Of a stretch of 64,000 bases of DNA, positions 17,088-24,817 are shown piece by piece. The stretch covers positions 806,001 through 870,000 of the forward strand of contig CAYFMQ010000001.1 in NCBI GenBank assembly GCA_964344255.1. Reading direction: 5' to 3'. Each line of letters starts with the position of its first letter. Within the stretch, counting starts at the first letter, position 1. The notes under the pieces are model-generated. The model saw only the letters and a program-made list of their open reading frames with translations. It was not told where the DNA came from and searched no databases. The stretch is from JAJFIE01 sp964344255 (GTDB lineage: Bacteria; Pseudomonadota; Alphaproteobacteria; Rhodospirillales; Casp-alpha2). A program made the translations under genes and the position numbers.

Positions 17088-19499
17088 ATGGCGAGAACCA
17101 TGACATCCGCGCCTGACAGCGCCTTGTTGCCGACGGCCGTTGCTGAATTTCTAAAACGGCGGATCGCTGAAATAAGCGGACTAGTTCTGTGTTTATCATC
17201 GGGCGCGATGATCGCAGCACTGGCGACTTACTCAGCGACCGATCCGTCCCTTAACAATGCAACGGATCAGCCGGTACAGAATATTTTAGGGCCAATTGGA
17301 GCCGCTGTTGCAGATATCGGCCTTCAGAGCGTCGGCATCACGGCAATTCTTCCGGCCCTTGCCCTAATGGCCTGGGGGATTCAATTGATGCGCAAACGTC
17401 CCCTGCGCCATGTCGCCGTCAGAGTTATTCTTCTTATTCTGTCAATGCTGTTCATTTCCATGTCCGTCAGCACTCTTTCCGTTCCGGGGAACTGGCCGCT
17501 GGTTACCGGACTGGGTGGGTTTACCGGCCATTCTCTTTTCAGTCTCGTTAATCCGGCGGCCTCACTGGCGCACCCTATTTACGGCCCAGCCATACTCGCC
17601 TCTGTAATAGGCGGTCTGGGTGTCGGGGTTTGCATATATGTTCTGGGGTGGTCGTGGCAGGAGTGGCGCTCGCTTGGCCATGCTTTTCAGCTGATATTCA
17701 GTGGCGCCATTGGCGGAATTCGTAACTTCAGGAGTCCGATCAATCCCATAGGTAGTCTCAGTGAGCGTCTAACACCCGGCTTTAATGGCCGTCTCGAAGA
17801 CGGGCCGGAGGACGATGAGGCGGATGCTGAAGCTAACACGTCCTTGTCCAAAGAGCGCTCCACAACAGTCAAAGAGCCTGCTAAGAAAAAACGGTCCCTG
17901 AGGCTCCGCAAAACTGGCAAGTCGGTTGTTGAGCAAGGTAAAACCAAGGCCAAGCCCGGCCGCAAGGCGGAAAGGGAGCGGCAAAAAGTTCTGGATCTGG
18001 GCGATAGTGACGGCGTTTACAAAATGCCGCCGCTTGATTTGCTGGATGAGGCCTCGCCCAAGAAACGCGAAACACCGGTCGATAAGGAATCCCTAGCGCA
18101 GAACGCAACCTTCCTGTCTTCCGTGCTTGAGGATTTCGGCATCCGTGGCGAAATCGTGAAGGTTCGCCCGGGTCCTGTTGTAACGCTTTACGAGCTTGAG
18201 CCGGCCCCGGGCACCAAGACGTCACGGGTCGTCGGGCTTTCCGATGACATCGCCCGTTCAATGAGCGCCATATCCGTACGGGTTGCCGTTGTCCCCGGAC
18301 GCAGCGTCATTGGTATCGAGCTTCCCAACTCGACCCGGGAAATGGTCGGCCTGCGTGAGCTTCTGGCCTCTGAGGCATTCGAGAAAACAGGTGGGAACCT
18401 GCCGCTTGCCCTCGGCAAGGATATTGGCGGCGCACCCGTATGCGTCGACCTGGCCCGCATGCCACACCTGCTGATCGCCGGCACGACCGGATCCGGTAAA
18501 TCTGTCGGCATGAACGCCATGATACTTTCGCTGCTTTATCGTCTGACGCCGGATCAGTGCAAATTCATCATGATTGATCCCAAGATGCTGGAATTGTCCG
18601 TATATGACGGCATCCCCCATCTTCTGACCCCTGTTGTTACGGACCCGTCGAAGGCCGTTGTGGCTCTTAAGTGGACAGTACGGGAAATGGAAGATCGTTA
18701 CAGGGCCATGTCACAGATCGGCGTTCGCAATATTGCCGGATTTAACGCCCGCCTTCTTGAGGCCAAGAAAAACGGCGAAGTTCTGACCCGAAACGTTCAG
18801 ACCGGCTTCGATGAAGAAGGAAGGCCTGTATACGAAGACCAGCCCATTGCAAACGAGCCGCTATCTCATATCGTCGTCGTCGTCGACGAAATGGCGGATC
18901 TCATGCTTGTTGCCGGCAAGGATGTCGAGGCCGCCATCCAACGCCTTGCGCAAATGGCGCGCGCCGCTGGTATTCACCTCATCATGGCCACCCAGCGTCC
19001 GTCCGTAGACGTTATCACGGGCACCATCAAGGCCAACTTCCCGACCAGGGTCAGCTTCCAGGTAACATCCAAAATCGACAGCCGCACGATCCTTGGCGAA
19101 CAGGGCGCCGAAAATCTCCTGGGCCAGGGCGACATGCTTTATATGGCTGGTGGCGGCCGAATAACGCGTGTTCATGGCCCGTTTGTTTCTGATGATGAGG
19201 TTGAACATGTTGTCCGGCACTTACAGGCACAGGGCGAGCCGGAGTATATTGACGCTGTTACGACCGAGACAGATATCGCTCTGCCCGGTAGTGACGGAGG
19301 CAGCAGTTCAGACGCACTGTATGATCAGGCCGTCGCGTTGGTAGCGCGTGAAGGAAAGGCCTCAACCAGCTTTATCCAGCGTCATCTGCAGATTGGTTAT
19401 AACCGCGCGGCTCGTATTATCGAGCAAATGGAAGCAGAAGGCGTCGTCAGCCCCGCTAACCGTGTCGGACGACGTGAGGTTCTCATCGGTAATCACTGA
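17088..19499 (+). CDS. ftsK: DNA translocase FtsK
   Basis: Septum-anchored motor that clears the chromosome terminus and activates XerCD recombination at dif. At 803 residues it is a compact FtsK. Four N-terminal membrane helices (about residues 30-185) are followed by a charged Lys/Arg/Glu-rich linker (about 215-310), the alpha/beta motor with Walker A GTTGSGKS near residue 465 and Walker B VVVVDEMADL near 598, and the winged-helix gamma domain (SFIQRHLQIGYNRAARII) at the C-terminus that reads KOPS sites. It follows the aminotransferase gene by 26 bases. Confidence 0.97.
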   Translation: MARTMTSAPDSALLPTAVAEFLKRRIAEISGLVLCLSSGAMIAALATYSATDPSLNNATDQPVQNILGPIGAAVADIGLQSVGITAILPALALMAWGIQLMRKRPLRHVAVRVILLILSMLFISMSVSTLSVPGNWPLVTGLGGFTGHSLFSLVNPAASLAHPIYGPAILASVIGGLGVGVCIYVLGWSWQEWRSLGHAFQLIFSGAIGGIRNFRSPINPIGSLSERLTPGFNGRLEDGPEDDEADAEANTSLSKERSTTVKEPAKKKRSLRLRKTGKSVVEQGKTKAKPGRKAERERQKVLDLGDSDGVYKMPPLDLLDEASPKKRETPVDKESLAQNATFLSSVLEDFGIRGEIVKVRPGPVVTLYELEPAPGTKTSRVVGLSDDIARSMSAISVRVAVVPGRSVIGIELPNSTREMVGLRELLASEAFEKTGGNLPLALGKDIGGAPVCVDLARMPHLLIAGTTGSGKSVGMNAMILSLLYRLTPDQCKFIMIDPKMLELSVYDGIPHLLTPVVTDPSKAVVALKWTVREMEDRYRAMSQIGVRNIAGFNARLLEAKKNGEVLTRNVQTGFDEEGRPVYEDQPIANEPLSHIVVVVDEMADLMLVAGKDVEAAIQRLAQMARAAGIHLIMATQRPSVDVITGTIKANFPTRVSFQVTSKIDSRTILGEQGAENLLGQGDMLYMAGGGRITRVHGPFVSDDEVEHVVRHLQAQGEPEYIDAVTTETDIALPGSDGGSSSDALYDQAVALVAREGKASTSFIQRHLQIGYNRAARIIEQMEAEGVVSPANRVGRREVLIGNH

Positions 19500-19510
19500 C
19501 AAGCCTGTCG

Positions 19511-20200
19511 CTAGGGCGCCAGCCGATATCCTCCCGGCTCGGTGACCAGGATCCTCGCGTTAGAAGGGTCTTCTTCGATTTTCTGACGAAGCCTGTACAC
19601 ATGCGTTTCCAGCGTATGCGTGGTCACGCCGGCGTTATACCCCCACACCTCATCCAGTAAAACGTCGCGGCTGACAACACGATCACCGGAACGGTAAAGA
19701 TACTTCAATATGGCGCCTTCCTTGTCCGTCAGGCGAACTTTCTTGTTGCTTTCATTGTGCACCAGGGTTTTGGCGCTTGGTTGAAATGTATAAGGGCCAA
19801 TGGTGAACATGGCGTCGTCGCTGCGCTCATGCTGGCGAATGTGCGCCCGCAGGCGCGCTAGCAGGACACCCAGCCTGAAAGGCTTTGTAATATAGTCGTT
19901 TGCGCCGGCGTCCAGCCCAAGGATCGTGTCGGCATCCGTGTCTGCACCCGTCAGCATGATTATCGGAGACCGCACCCCGTTTCGGCGCATAAGGCGGCAA
20001 ACCTCCCGGCCGTCCATATCAGGCAGGCCAACATCGAGAATGATCACGTCATAATAATCGTGTTTTGCCAATTCCAGGGATTCAGAGCCGGTTCGTGCTA
20101 TTGATGTATTGAATTCTTCATGAAGATGTAGCTGATCCGTCAGCATCTCGATCAGCGTGTCATCATCATCTACCAGAAGAATACGCTTGCCGCTTGTCAT
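19511..20200 (-). CDS. OmpR/PhoB-family response regulator without an adjacent kinase
   Basis: 229 residues: a receiver domain with the acidic pocket DDDD near residue 12, phosphoacceptor Asp in VIILDVGLPDMDGRE near residue 55, the T/K switch residues (MLTGADT, then TKPF), and a winged-helix DNA-binding domain (KVRLTDKEGAILKYLYRSGD, then THTLETHVYRLRQKIE). No histidine kinase lies beside it in the window. It converges on ftsK with a gap of only 11 bases and is divergent from ribA across 141 AT-rich bases that should hold both promoters. Its regulon is unknown. Confidence 0.92.
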   Translation of the reverse strand: MTSGKRILLVDDDDTLIEMLTDQLHLHEEFNTSIARTGSESLELAKHDYYDVIILDVGLPDMDGREVCRLMRRNGVRSPIIMLTGADTDADTILGLDAGANDYITKPFRLGVLLARLRAHIRQHERSDDAMFTIGPYTFQPSAKTLVHNESNKKVRLTDKEGAILKYLYRSGDRVVSRDVLLDEVWGYNAGVTTHTLETHVYRLRQKIEEDPSNARILVTEPGGYRLAP

Positions 20201-20341
20201 CGTGAAAAAGTCCCAGATCTTTGATAGTTCTATTTTTTACAGATTATTTCATTCTTTCCTAGATGGCACATTATATTTGTAAAAGCATCGTCTTTATACA
20301 ATAACGATGCCTGAAAGTTTTCTGTTAGAGTATGTATCGGC

Positions 20342-21508
20342 ATGAAACGTCATATTGAACTGGTGCAAATTCCGGCAACAAGGGCTCCGCGATCCTTGCT
20401 GGCGGTTGATCGTGCCATTTCCGAACTGCGCCGAGGCCGTATGGTTGCCGTCCGCGGTCATGAAGGGCGTTCCGTTCTGATGTTGGCAGCAGAAGCTGTG
20501 ACAGAAACAGGGCTGTCGTTACTGGCAAAGACGTCAAATTCACGCGCTCTCCTGGCCGTAACAGGAAGGCGGGCATCCGTTCTCGGGCTTTCAGAGACCG
20601 GACCAAGTGTCGCCTTGATCAATGCCGGTGAGGGGAAAGATTTATCCGTTGATCAAATTCACGACCTCTCTGATCCGATTTCAAATGCAGAAGGCAGTGA
20701 AATGGCTGAACTCCTTGAATCGGCGATTGTTTCACGTGCAGAGCGGTTTAGCTGTGAAGCAGCCGCAGTGCTTTTAACAAAGACCGCCCGCCTCCTGCCG
20801 GCGGCACTTGTTGCGGAAATCGCTGATCCAATGGCTGACGACCTGGATGCTTGGGCCGTTCGTCAGGATATGTTTATCGTCGACGGCGGTGATGTCTTTC
20901 AATACGACAAGACATCGGCGCGCTCGCTTTCCATTGTCAGTGAGGCCAGGGTTCCGCTGGAAAATGCCGAAAACACACGCATTATCGCCTTCCGGCCTGT
21001 CGATGGTGGCCTGGAGCACCTGGCGATAATCATTGGCACGCCAGATCGGGAATCTCCTGTGCTGGTCAGGTTACATTCTGAATGTTTTACGGGCGACCTG
21101 CTCGGAAGCCTGAAATGCGACTGTGGAGACCAGCTTCGTGGCGCCATAAATGAAATATCCAATGTTGGAAGCGGCGTGCTGCTTTATCTTGCCCAGGAAG
21201 GCAGGGGCATCGGGCTTGTTAACAAGCTGAGGGCGTACGAATTGCAGGACCGGGGCTTCGATACGCTAGACGCCAACGAACAGCTTGGTTTTGATGCCGA
21301 TGAAAGGGTGTATCTTCCAGCAGCCCAGATGCTTCGTGAATTGGGGTACAACAACATACGCCTGTTGACCAACAATCCTGAAAAAGTCGCTGCCCTGGCG
21401 GCGTGTGGCGTTGAGGTAACGGATCGAGTTCCGCACTCATTTCCCTCAAATAAACATAACGAGATGTACCTAGACACAAAAGCGCGGCGAAGCGGTCATC
21501 TTCTATAA
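20342..21508 (+). CDS. ribA: GTP cyclohydrolase II with a degenerate DHBP-synthase-like N-terminal domain
   Basis: Opens riboflavin synthesis by converting GTP to a diaminopyrimidine, formate and pyrophosphate. The C-terminal half is a complete RibA: zinc ligands in ECFTGDLLGSLKCDCGDQL, catalytic EGRGIGLVNKL, NEQLGFDADER and LLTNNPEKV. The N-terminal 170 residues align loosely with RibB (AISELRRGRMVAVRGHEGRS) but lack the acidic DDEDREN motif that binds metal and substrate in real DHBP synthases, so that activity is probably absent. A separate ribB is expected elsewhere. Monocistronic, with a possible weak stem-loop after it. Confidence 0.9.
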   Translation: MKRHIELVQIPATRAPRSLLAVDRAISELRRGRMVAVRGHEGRSVLMLAAEAVTETGLSLLAKTSNSRALLAVTGRRASVLGLSETGPSVALINAGEGKDLSVDQIHDLSDPISNAEGSEMAELLESAIVSRAERFSCEAAAVLLTKTARLLPAALVAEIADPMADDLDAWAVRQDMFIVDGGDVFQYDKTSARSLSIVSEARVPLENAENTRIIAFRPVDGGLEHLAIIIGTPDRESPVLVRLHSECFTGDLLGSLKCDCGDQLRGAINEISNVGSGVLLYLAQEGRGIGLVNKLRAYELQDRGFDTLDANEQLGFDADERVYLPAAQMLRELGYNNIRLLTNNPEKVAALAACGVEVTDRVPHSFPSNKHNEMYLDTKARRSGHLL

Positions 21509-21534
21509 CGGGTAACAGCCTGGGCATAGGGGGA

Positions 21535-21581
21535 AAAATCATCTCTTTAATTAGGCATCTATTGCCTTATCAGGTGATTTT
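21535..21581. repeat. Imperfect inverted repeat between ribA and the sigma-54 promoter
   Basis: AAAATCATC (21535-21543) pairs with GGTGATTTT (21573-21581), allowing one G-T pair. Inside it, AGGCA (21553-21557) pairs with TGCCT (21563-21567). A further perfect 10-base palindrome GAAAATTTTC lies at 21589-21598. The repeat could act as a weak ribA terminator or as an upstream activator site for the sigma-54 promoter that begins about 50 bases later. Which of these is not decidable from sequence. Confidence 0.4.
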
Positions 21582-21629
21582 CTCCACTGAAAATTTTCTC
21601 TAACTATTTGAAAATAAATGAATAAATGT

Positions 21630-21645
21630 TGGCACGCAGTTTGCT
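21630..21645 (+). promoter_or_regulatory. Sigma-54 (RpoN) -24/-12 promoter
   Basis: The 16 bases TGGCACGCAGTTTGCT match the RpoN consensus TGGCACG-N4-TTGCW at every fixed position, with the invariant GG and GC separated by exactly 10 bases. The predicted transcript starts near 21656, about 20 bases before the ATG at 21676, leaving room for the ribosome-binding GAAAG at 21663-21667. The site lies in a 167-base intergenic gap upstream of an uncharacterised gene. Sigma-54 promoters need an enhancer-binding activator; the dyads at 21535-21598 are candidate binding sites. Confidence 0.85.
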
Positions 21646-21675
21646 TTTAATTAAGTCAAACTGAAAGTGCCGATA

Positions 21676-22758
21676 ATGAGTCACGAAAACCGTATTGATT
21701 TCACCCAGCGAGCAATCGCATACCAGCCGCCATCGGAGCTTGCCCGGGAACGCGCCCGGACCGAGGCTTCAGTCACGGGTATTGAAAAATCTACTGCGCT
21801 TGCAGATGCCGAATTGCTCAAAGGCAGCGCCGGTTCGACCAGAGACCGTGGTCAGATTGTAAACAACACAACGGCTTCTCAGGGTATTGAAAAAATACCG
21901 GCCCTCTCGTTTTCCGATCTGATTGATATCGTCAACCCGCTGCAACACATTCCTGTGGTTTCAAGCATTTACCGCTCCATTACCGGTGATGAAATTTCAA
22001 ATCCTGCGCGGGTTGCGGGCTCCACACTCTTTTTCGGGCCTCTTGGCGCTGCGGCCTCCGTTGCGAATATCGCCATTGAGGATCACACCGGCAAAGATAT
22101 AGGCGAGCATGTCGTCTCATTATTGCCTGGAGATTTCCTTGATACGTCCGGTCCGGATGCTCTGGCCGACGCTATAAACCGGGACCAGGACAGCTCGGAC
22201 GGCCATCCTGCTTCTTCTGATGGGGCTCTATTCGCAATTTCCTCTTTGGAGGAAAATGAATCTCTATCCCCTGATAAACCGTTTACTTTCAGCGAAAACG
22301 CCCCAGAAGAGAACCCGGCCGCGCCAAGAGTAATTGGTTTCGCGTCAACAGATGAGCCGGTTTCGATTGATGCACTCCCTGCCGATATTCTTGCCGCTCT
22401 CTATAGTGGACAACCTGTCAATACCGCCAACCAACAAGGCGGATTAACCGCAAATTTAGATGACCCACACGTCGAGCCGGGAACCAACGGACATTCAAAT
22501 ATCGGGCATCCGGCGCAAGTGAGTGACACCGCGCCACGCTGGAGCCTCTGGACAACCCCTGACGGCACACCGACATCTCCGGGTACTGCTGCGCAGGCTT
22601 ACGGCGGGGTCGTTCCAAATGAGCCCGTTTCGGCAGGTGGCGTCGCTAGCCAGGGTGGCTGGTATGGCGCGACAATGCCCGAGATTCTTGCGCGTTATAA
22701 TGATAGTGCTAGCCTTCAACGTCAGGCAATGCGACCATTTATAGACGTTTCGCAGTAG
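21676..22758 (+). CDS. Uncharacterised protein driven by a sigma-54 promoter
   Basis: 360 residues from the ATG at 21676 (a GTG three codons upstream is also in frame). No enzyme motif or signal peptide was recognised. The one ordered-looking part is about residues 70-150: LSFSDLIDIVNPLQHIPVVS, then YRSITGDEISNPARVAG and a Gly/Ala-rich hydrophobic stretch ending TGKDIGEHV. I believe this core recurs in alphaproteobacterial hypotheticals, but could not search. Residues 160-330 are Asp/Pro/Ser-rich and probably disordered. A short C-terminal block (MPEILARYNDS, then FIDVSQ) looks more conserved. In alphaproteobacteria sigma-54 often serves flagellar, nitrogen or stress genes; none lies nearby, so the role stays open. 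Confidence 0.75.
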   Translation: MSHENRIDFTQRAIAYQPPSELARERARTEASVTGIEKSTALADAELLKGSAGSTRDRGQIVNNTTASQGIEKIPALSFSDLIDIVNPLQHIPVVSSIYRSITGDEISNPARVAGSTLFFGPLGAAASVANIAIEDHTGKDIGEHVVSLLPGDFLDTSGPDALADAINRDQDSSDGHPASSDGALFAISSLEENESLSPDKPFTFSENAPEENPAAPRVIGFASTDEPVSIDALPADILAALYSGQPVNTANQQGGLTANLDDPHVEPGTNGHSNIGHPAQVSDTAPRWSLWTTPDGTPTSPGTAAQAYGGVVPNEPVSAGGVASQGGWYGATMPEILARYNDSASLQRQAMRPFIDVSQ

Positions 22759-22796
22759 TAGCCAGACTATCTACATCCACTTATCAACTCTGGTGA

Positions 22797-23324
22797 ATGC
22801 CAATGGACAATGAGCCGGTTGTCATTGATGTTTATGCTAACGGAACCCTGACGTTTGGAGAAGCTTCCTATCGCTGCTCGCTTGGGCCAAGCGGGATAAC
22901 CAGGGAGAAAACAGAAGGCGACGGCGCCACGCCCATTGGCGAATTTCCTTTACGGCGCGTTTTGTACAGGCCCGATCGTATAGACAGGCCGGTAACGGGC
23001 CTTGATGTCATGGCGCTATCTGAGAATGACGGTTGGTGTGACGACGTAAACAGCAGCGATTACAACAAGCCCATCTCCCTTCCCTCTGAGGAAAGCCATG
23101 AGCGTCTCTGGCGGGAAGATCATATCTACGATGTGATTGTCGAGCTGGGCTTTAACGACAACCCGCCTGTTCCAGGTAAGGGAAGCGCCATTTTCCTTCA
23201 CGTTGCGCGCGAAGAATATACTCCCACCCAAGGGTGTGTCGCCCTGATGCTGGGGGACTTGCTGTCTGTCCTGAAGCGATGTGACCCTGGGGCCATGATT
23301 CGGATCAATCCGGATGACGCCTAA
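22797..23324 (+). CDS. L,D-transpeptidase (YkuD) family protein
   Basis: 175 residues; starts at 22797 or at the ATG at 22803. The YkuD catalytic pattern is complete: GATPIGEFPLRRVLYR early on, a histidine in IFLHVAREEYTPTQGCVAL, and the nucleophilic cysteine in that TQGCVAL (usual form S/THGCI/VR). Such enzymes make 3-3 cross-links in peptidoglycan or attach proteins to it. No signal peptide is visible, unlike secreted members; short proteins of this subfamily (YcbB-unrelated, often annotated as L,D-transpeptidase catalytic domain) commonly lack one. Its end overlaps the convergent YggS gene by 4 bases. Confidence 0.85.
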   Translation: MPMDNEPVVIDVYANGTLTFGEASYRCSLGPSGITREKTEGDGATPIGEFPLRRVLYRPDRIDRPVTGLDVMALSENDGWCDDVNSSDYNKPISLPSEESHERLWREDHIYDVIVELGFNDNPPVPGKGSAIFLHVAREEYTPTQGCVALMLGDLLSVLKRCDPGAMIRINPDDA

Positions 23325-24019
23325 TCTGAAATAGGCTGTCTGGCTCCGAAAATTGCCGTCCCGACCCTGACATGGGTTGCGCCGAATTTAATGGCGACAT
23401 CATAGTCTGCGCTCATTCCCATGCTTAATTTATCCAGCCCGTTTCTTTTTGCGATTTCACGAAGCAGGGCAAAGTGTAGAGCGGGCTCCTCGTCAACAGG
23501 CGGAATGCACATAAGTCCGACCACAGGCAACTCAAGGTCTTCAATACATTCACGAATAAATTCATCTGCGTCTTGCGGCAGAATTCCTGCCTTTTGGGGC
23601 TCCGCACCGGTATTGACCTGTATGAATAATTGAGGCCTTGTTCCCGTTTCACCCATGATCCTGGCAAGGCGCCGGGCAAGCTTGGGCCTGTCCACGGTCT
23701 CAATAACATCAAACAGCTCCAAAGCGTGCTTGACCTTGTTGGTTTGCAGCGGGCCGATCAGGTGCAGGATTATGCCGGGATTGGCCGTCTTTAGTTCGGG
23801 CCATTTTGATTCAGCTTCCTGTACCCTGTTCTCACCGAACACTTGCTGGCCGGCATCAATTACCGGCTGGATACGGTCCGCATCATGTGTTTTGCTGACT
23901 GCGACCAGGGTAACATCGCCCGGTACCCTGCCAGCGTCATTAATCGCATCGTTGATTTTTGTCAGAACTGAATCGAGGTTAGTTTTAACATCAACTGTTT
24001 GGTCACTGTCTTCTGCCAT
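23321..24019 (-). CDS. YggS family PLP homeostasis protein
   Basis: 232-residue single-domain TIM barrel that binds pyridoxal 5'-phosphate without known catalysis and buffers PLP and amino-acid pools (PLPBP/YggS). Seen are the PLP lysine in LVAVSKTHDADRI near residue 45, FGENRVQEA, HLIGPLQTNKVKHALE, QVNTGAEPQKAGI and the phosphate-binding C-terminus LSMGMSADYDVAIKFG. Length is normal. It is divergent from the ThiE-like gene across about 50 bases. Confidence 0.95.
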   Translation of the reverse strand: MAEDSDQTVDVKTNLDSVLTKINDAINDAGRVPGDVTLVAVSKTHDADRIQPVIDAGQQVFGENRVQEAESKWPELKTANPGIILHLIGPLQTNKVKHALELFDVIETVDRPKLARRLARIMGETGTRPQLFIQVNTGAEPQKAGILPQDADEFIRECIEDLELPVVGLMCIPPVDEEPALHFALLREIAKRNGLDKLSMGMSADYDVAIKFGATHVRVGTAIFGARQPISD

Positions 24020-24072
24020 TGTTACCAGCGGTCCTTATCGTTCTTCATAATTTTTCCCGAAGGAAATGATTG

Positions 24073-24705
24073 GTGAAAAAATCCGAAGCCCTTCGATGGT
24101 CATCTAATCTCTCATGCCGTCATAATACGAAAAAGCGCGATTTATCCTTACCGCGATTTATTTTAATGACCGATGATACACGCTTGGGCTCAAGTGAGGA
24201 AATTATAGCGACACTGAAGCAAATGCCGCCTGATTCAGGCATTATTGTACGCAGCATAAAAAGGGCACACCTTGCCTCTCTGGTAAAGACCTTGCGTCCC
24301 GTTTGCACGAAACTTGGCATAAAATTGATGGCCGCGGCTGCGCCCCAATCTTCAATAACCAAAGAACTAGATGGCATACATCTTTCTGAACGATCCGTTT
24401 ACTTGGCTCGGCCCCATATATTCAATTTGCCAAGGGGGTTGATCATAACTGCTTCAGCGCACTCTGAGGCCGCTGTTCTTAGGGCGCGCCAGCTTGGCGT
24501 TGACGGTATTTTCATATCACCGGTCTTTCCTACTCGCAGTCATCCCGCACGAAAGTGCCTTGGCGCAATCGGGTATCGCCGGGTCGCGCGCCATGCGCCA
24601 AATCTGGCCTGTCCCCTTGGGGGCATTACGCCCAGAAACCTGAAAGAGCTAAAGGGCGCCCCCGTCAATGCGGTTGCCGGTATTGGCCTTTTCTGTGATT
24701 CCTAA
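24073..24705 (+). CDS. Thiamine-phosphate synthase-like (ThiE/TenI superfamily) protein
   Basis: TIM-barrel protein of about 210 residues. GTG 24073 is preferred for its AGGAAA ribosome-binding sequence 7 bases upstream; TTG 24070 and ATG 24166 are alternatives. The C-terminal half follows ThiE/TenI: DGIHLSERSVY, ITASAHSEAAVLRARQLGVD, IFISPVFPTRSHPA and LGGITPRN. The N-terminal third is short and divergent and I cannot place all ThiE pyrophosphate-binding residues, so true thiamine synthesis is not assured. No other thiamine gene is near. It precedes leuS by about 110 bases. Confidence 0.75.
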   Translation: MKKSEALRWSSNLSCRHNTKKRDLSLPRFILMTDDTRLGSSEEIIATLKQMPPDSGIIVRSIKRAHLASLVKTLRPVCTKLGIKLMAAAAPQSSITKELDGIHLSERSVYLARPHIFNLPRGLIITASAHSEAAVLRARQLGVDGIFISPVFPTRSHPARKCLGAIGYRRVARHAPNLACPLGGITPRNLKELKGAPVNAVAGIGLFCDS

Positions 24706-24817
24706 ATGAAATTTGTCTGTCTATATGCATTTAACCCCAAATGTCGCGTCAGGTATGGCCTGTACGAAACGTTTGGTATATGTAATGCGCGGTCTAACTG
24801 GAAAGGGAACGTCGACT

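Noticed and set aside
20728..20743. parS half-site TGTTTCACGTG in ribA
   Set aside because: Only the left 11 bases match; four mismatches on the right arm, within a coding region.
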